Of a stretch of 36,197 nucleotides of DNA, positions 33,127 through 36,197 are shown piece by piece. Position 1 is the first letter of the stretch, and every line of letters begins with the position of its first letter. Source of the stretch: Porphyromonadaceae bacterium UBA7572 (GTDB lineage Bacteria > Bacteroidota > Bacteroidia > Bacteroidales > Muribaculaceae). Under the pieces are notes generated by a model. It was not told the DNA's origin, searched no databases, and saw only the letters and a program-made list of their open reading frames with translations. The stretch covers positions 331-36,527 of the forward strand of contig DLLC01000022.1 in the NCBI GenBank assembly GCA_002476625.1. Direction: 5' to 3'. The position numbers and the translations under genes were made by a program.

Positions 33127-33151
33127 CAAAAAAGGATTTATAAAGCACTCT

Positions 33152-35989
33152 ATGATGAAGAAATTATTGCTGATCGTTTGTGCGGTGATGCTTGCGGTGT
33201 CGCCCTCGAAAGCTGTGCTGATAGAGAAGAACCTCGACGAGGCGCTTGTGGTGCTTCGAGGCGAGCTCGACCAGGCCATCAAGAAGCAGAAGCAGAATAT
33301 GGCCAGTTATAGGCAGTATAACGAAAGTCAGAAAAAAACATTGAAATCCACGATGGACCGATGCGGAGAGGTGTCGCTGATGCTGTATTCGCAAAATCAA
33401 GACTATGTGTTCGACCTCACATATGCCTGCAATGAGGCCACAGAGCTTTACCGTAATTTTATGACCGTGAACAAGAAGCCCTACGACTTAATCAACGCCC
33501 GAATCAATAGCGAGATTAAACGTTACGACGGTCTTATTTTCAGTCTGAAAACATTGCCTCCGATGCTGATAAATGTGAAGGGAAAGCGTAGGCTGCACAC
33601 CACCGACACGCTTTCACTTTCGGCGCAGGCCGACCGCGCGGCATGTATTAAAAGTGCCACACAGCTTCGCGACAACATAATCAAGACTCAGCGTCTGATT
33701 ACGGCCGATAGTATTGCGTTTTCTCACGTGTCGTCGGTTTTGGGGCGTCTTGATAATTATGCAAAGAAGCGATACGACGACATTCAAAGCTCTATTTTTC
33801 GCAACAATGGAAGCAACTACTTCGTGATTCTGGCCAACGCAAGGCAAAATGCCTCCCGAGCCGCCCTTGATGTGAGCAATAAGTATAATCTTGGGAAAGA
33901 GTCGCGTTTTGCGAAAAGCCAGTGGCGAGGCTCGGTGATTATGGGCTTCGTGGGCTTCGTGGTGTTCTACCTTTTGGTGTCGTTGCTGTTGGGCTTTTTG
34001 CTGACCAAGCTCCTGTACCATTTCTTCAAGAAAGTGCGGTGGGTGAATTTTGGCTCCGATGAGCTCCGGAAGGCGCGTCTCGACAAACTTGAGAAAATCA
34101 GGCCTGCGGTGATGTTCGCTTTGGCGGCGTTGCTGTTTGTGGTTACCATCATGGTGCTGAGCAGAAACCTATATAACCACTTTTTTATCATGGCGTCGCA
34201 CCTTTTGGTGGACTATGCAATGCTGCTGGTGGCCATCACGTTTTCGCTGCTTCTTCGGTTGCGATATAATCAAATGTCGCACGGCTTTGCTATCTATATG
34301 CCTATGCTTGTGCTCGGGTTGGTGATTATCCTCTTCCGCATTGTGTTCATTCCTAATAGTGTGGTGAATCTTGTTTTCCCTCCCATTGTCTTGTTTTTCC
34401 TCGTTTGGCAGTGGCGGGCTGTTAGGCACCACACTGGCAAATTGCGCGTCAGCGAGGTTGTTGATGACGAGAATGAGCGAGAGGAGGAAACCGACGATGA
34501 CGATGACGACGACGATTTGATCGTTGAGGAAAACGAGGCTGAAGAGCGACGGAAAGAACGTGCAATTCGTAAGCAGATAGAGGGGCTTGTGGCTGATGAC
34601 ACTATTGTGGCAAAGGGCTTGGCCTCGTTCCTGAAGATCCGCAAGAAGGCTCCGTCGGAAAAAGAATTAAACGATCCGCTTACCGACCAAAACCAGGTGC
34701 CGCCCACCGACCGCATTTATGCCTGGCTGTCGTTTGTGGTGATATTGATGGCCACATTGCTCACATGGTTCGGGCGCACGCTGATGTCGGTTGAGGTGGT
34801 AATATGGTGGCTCTTCCAGCTTACGGCCATTCAAATGGTGATTGCCGTATTCCGTTTGCTCGACATCTATGAGAAGGCGCGTCTTTACGATTCGCTTCGC
34901 GACAGTGGCAAGAAGTTGAGCGAGATAGCGCAAGGTCTGCGCGATGGCGACTATATCAACCGCACTTGGTTCTTTGATTTTGTCCATAAGGCTTTTGTGC
35001 CCATCACGGGTGCCTACACACTGCTGCTCAGCATTTGGCTGGCGGCTGATGTGTTTAACCTTGCCGACACTTGTCGTGATATATTTATGTATAATTTCTT
35101 GGATATTCCTAATGTGATACAGTTGTCGGTGGGCAAACTTGTGGTGCTGGCGGCTGCGTTCTTCTTCTTCCGTTATCTGAACTACTTGTTCAAGGCGCTT
35201 TTCCGCTTTGTGAGCTACCGCCGTTTGCGACGCAAAACGGGCAAGGAGAAGGTGCGTACCAATGAAATCAATCTCACATTAGGCTATAATGTGATAGGCA
35301 TCATTGTTTGGGGACTGTTTGTGATTCTCGCTTTTATCTTGCTCAAGATTCCGAAGTCGGGTATATCGCTTGTTACGGCAGGCTTGGCCACAGGTATCGG
35401 TTTTGCCATGAAGGACTTGCTCAACAATTTCTTCTATGGCATATCGCTGATGGCAGGCCGCCTGCGAGTGGGCGACTGGATTGAGTGCGATGGCGTGCAG
35501 GGCAAGGTGGAGAGCATTACCTACCAGAGCGTGCAGGTGGTCACTAACGACAACTGTGTGATGTCGTTTCTCAATTCCACCCTCTTTTCCAACAATTTCC
35601 GTAACCTCACCCGAAACAACTCGTATGAACTGATAAAAGTGCCGGTGGGCGTGGCGTATGGCGTGAATGTGGAGCGTGTGCGTAAAATTTTACGTAAAGC
35701 TGTGCTTGATTTGCAGTATGCCGACAAGTATGGGCGCAATGTGATGGATATGAACAACGGACACGATGTGCTGGTGCTTTTCAGTGATTTCGGCGATAAT
35801 AGTGTGAATCTGAATGTGGCTGTATGGGTGCTTGTTGTAGAGAAGGTCAAATTTATAGCCCTTGTGAAGGAGACGATCTACAAAACACTTCAGGAAAATG
35901 GCATTGAAATTCCGTTCCCACAGCAGGATGTCTACATCAAGGAACTTCCCGAAAACGCATCAATTTCTCCAAATTCTCCGAAGAAATAA
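33152..35989 (+). CDS. Large MscS-family mechanosensitive channel protein
   Basis: This protein has 945 residues from ATG 33152 (or 33155; MMKKLLLIVCAVMLAVSPSK is a signal peptide). A periplasmic helical domain (about 20-255) is followed by several membrane segments (first near 260-290, VIMGFVGFVVFYLLVSLLLG), an acidic cytoplasmic loop with eight consecutive Asp, more membrane helices, then the MscS core (about 700-920). The core has the pore-lining helix and beta-domain pattern SLVTAGLATGIGFAMKDLLN and GRLRVGDWIECDGVQGKVES. It should open under membrane tension to release solutes on osmotic downshock, like large MscK-type relatives. It has its own promoter and is not obviously in an operon. 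Confidence 0.93.
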   Translation: MMKKLLLIVCAVMLAVSPSKAVLIEKNLDEALVVLRGELDQAIKKQKQNMASYRQYNESQKKTLKSTMDRCGEVSLMLYSQNQDYVFDLTYACNEATELYRNFMTVNKKPYDLINARINSEIKRYDGLIFSLKTLPPMLINVKGKRRLHTTDTLSLSAQADRAACIKSATQLRDNIIKTQRLITADSIAFSHVSSVLGRLDNYAKKRYDDIQSSIFRNNGSNYFVILANARQNASRAALDVSNKYNLGKESRFAKSQWRGSVIMGFVGFVVFYLLVSLLLGFLLTKLLYHFFKKVRWVNFGSDELRKARLDKLEKIRPAVMFALAALLFVVTIMVLSRNLYNHFFIMASHLLVDYAMLLVAITFSLLLRLRYNQMSHGFAIYMPMLVLGLVIILFRIVFIPNSVVNLVFPPIVLFFLVWQWRAVRHHTGKLRVSEVVDDENEREEETDDDDDDDDLIVEENEAEERRKERAIRKQIEGLVADDTIVAKGLASFLKIRKKAPSEKELNDPLTDQNQVPPTDRIYAWLSFVVILMATLLTWFGRTLMSVEVVIWWLFQLTAIQMVIAVFRLLDIYEKARLYDSLRDSGKKLSEIAQGLRDGDYINRTWFFDFVHKAFVPITGAYTLLLSIWLAADVFNLADTCRDIFMYNFLDIPNVIQLSVGKLVVLAAAFFFFRYLNYLFKALFRFVSYRRLRRKTGKEKVRTNEINLTLGYNVIGIIVWGLFVILAFILLKIPKSGISLVTAGLATGIGFAMKDLLNNFFYGISLMAGRLRVGDWIECDGVQGKVESITYQSVQVVTNDNCVMSFLNSTLFSNNFRNLTRNNSYELIKVPVGVAYGVNVERVRKILRKAVLDLQYADKYGRNVMDMNNGHDVLVLFSDFGDNSVNLNVAVWVLVVEKVKFIALVKETIYKTLQENGIEIPFPQQDVYIKELPENASISPNSPKK

Positions 35990-36068
35990 TGATAAAAGTG
36001 CGCGCAAAGTGAAGAAAAACGAAATCTTTGAGTGAAGATAGATTTCCCCGTTTAATATTATATCAATG

Positions 36069-36100
36069 TGCAGGCTGCTGTAGCGGCCTGCATGTTGCAT
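36069..36100 (+). terminator. Hairpin after the channel gene, probable terminator
   Basis: TGCAGGC (36069-36075) pairs with GCCTGCA (36086-36092) around a ten-base loop, about 80 bases after the stop codon; a short T run comes only at 36100-36103, so termination may be weak. Confidence 0.5.
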
Positions 36101-36134
36101 TTTCAGGGGCGTTGCCAATGGCAAAAAGGCGCCT

Positions 36135-36167
36135 TGCGCAACCCGCTCGCTGTGAGCGCGGTGCGCA
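36135..36167. repeat. Extended hairpin near the window end
   Basis: TGCGC, ACC and CGCTC (36135-36148) pair with GAGCG, GGT and GCGCA (36154-36167): 13 pairs with one unpaired base on each arm and a five-base loop. On the minus strand a T run lies a few bases downstream, so it could terminate a gene beyond the window; otherwise its role is unknown. Confidence 0.45.
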
Positions 36168-36197
36168 TCGGTCAAGAAAAAAGTGTAAAAATTTCTT

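Noticed and set aside
33059..33151. Earlier start for the MscS-type channel overlapping the AlaX-like gene
   Set aside because: The extra 31 residues would precede the signal peptide and span the promoter element at 33119-33126.

Overview
The window looks like chromosome of a gut-type member of the Bacteroidales. The evidence is the TAnnTTTG (-7) / TTTG (-33) promoter pattern upstream of many genes, a SusC/BtuB-type TonB receptor paired with a BtuG-type lipoprotein, DUF1846, DUF4465, DUF4919 and DUF5074-like families, dockerin-like C-termini, and C-terminal sorting-domain-like tails of the type IX secretion (T9SS) kind. The dockerin/CTD mix suggests a Muribaculaceae- or Prevotella-like lineage rather than Bacteroides proper, but this is an inference.

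Layout. 1-2015: the 3' end of rpoC and its terminator. 2080-10531: two convergent operons, each headed by a cobalamin riboswitch. The rightward one encodes a BtuB-type receptor, a BtuG-type lipoprotein, a dockerin-tailed surface protein and a DUF4465 protein. The leftward one encodes a secreted protein with a tryptophan-rich domain and a second, DUF5074/BtuG-like propeller. They meet at a shared bidirectional terminator near 7830. 10546-11230: rpsU with an unusually long leader. 11365-21330: an outer-membrane barrel-like protein, a secreted M6 metalloprotease with a dockerin tail, and a 2104-residue GLUG-repeat surface protein. 21540-24024: an aminopeptidase P family enzyme and a gamma-carbonic-anhydrase-like hexapeptide protein. 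24057-27032: nrdD and nrdG (class III ribonucleotide reductase) on the minus strand. 27456-31510: DUF1846 protein, lgt, DUF4919-like protein and an iron-sulfur flavoprotein. 31591-33108: a RhuM-Fic gene followed by an AlaX-like editing protein. 33119-36092: a large MscS-type channel.

The best candidate for something undescribed is at 31591-32695. The RhuM-Fic gene begins with a 51-bp block, including start codon and 16 codons, that is repeated with one synonymous difference at the start of the next gene, an AlaX-type tRNA-editing protein. The simplest reading is a one-gene Fic cassette inserted into the 5' end of the alaX gene, which took over the host gene's start while the downstream copy was rebuilt.

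The second item is the B12 regulon. Two riboswitch operons together encode one receptor, two beta-propeller proteins and three other surface proteins. Most carry a T9SS-like tail or a dockerin-like tail instead of a lipobox, which points to an extracellular or cell-surface cobamide capture system delivered by more than one route. No tRNA, rRNA, CRISPR array, transposase, integrase or origin was recognised.
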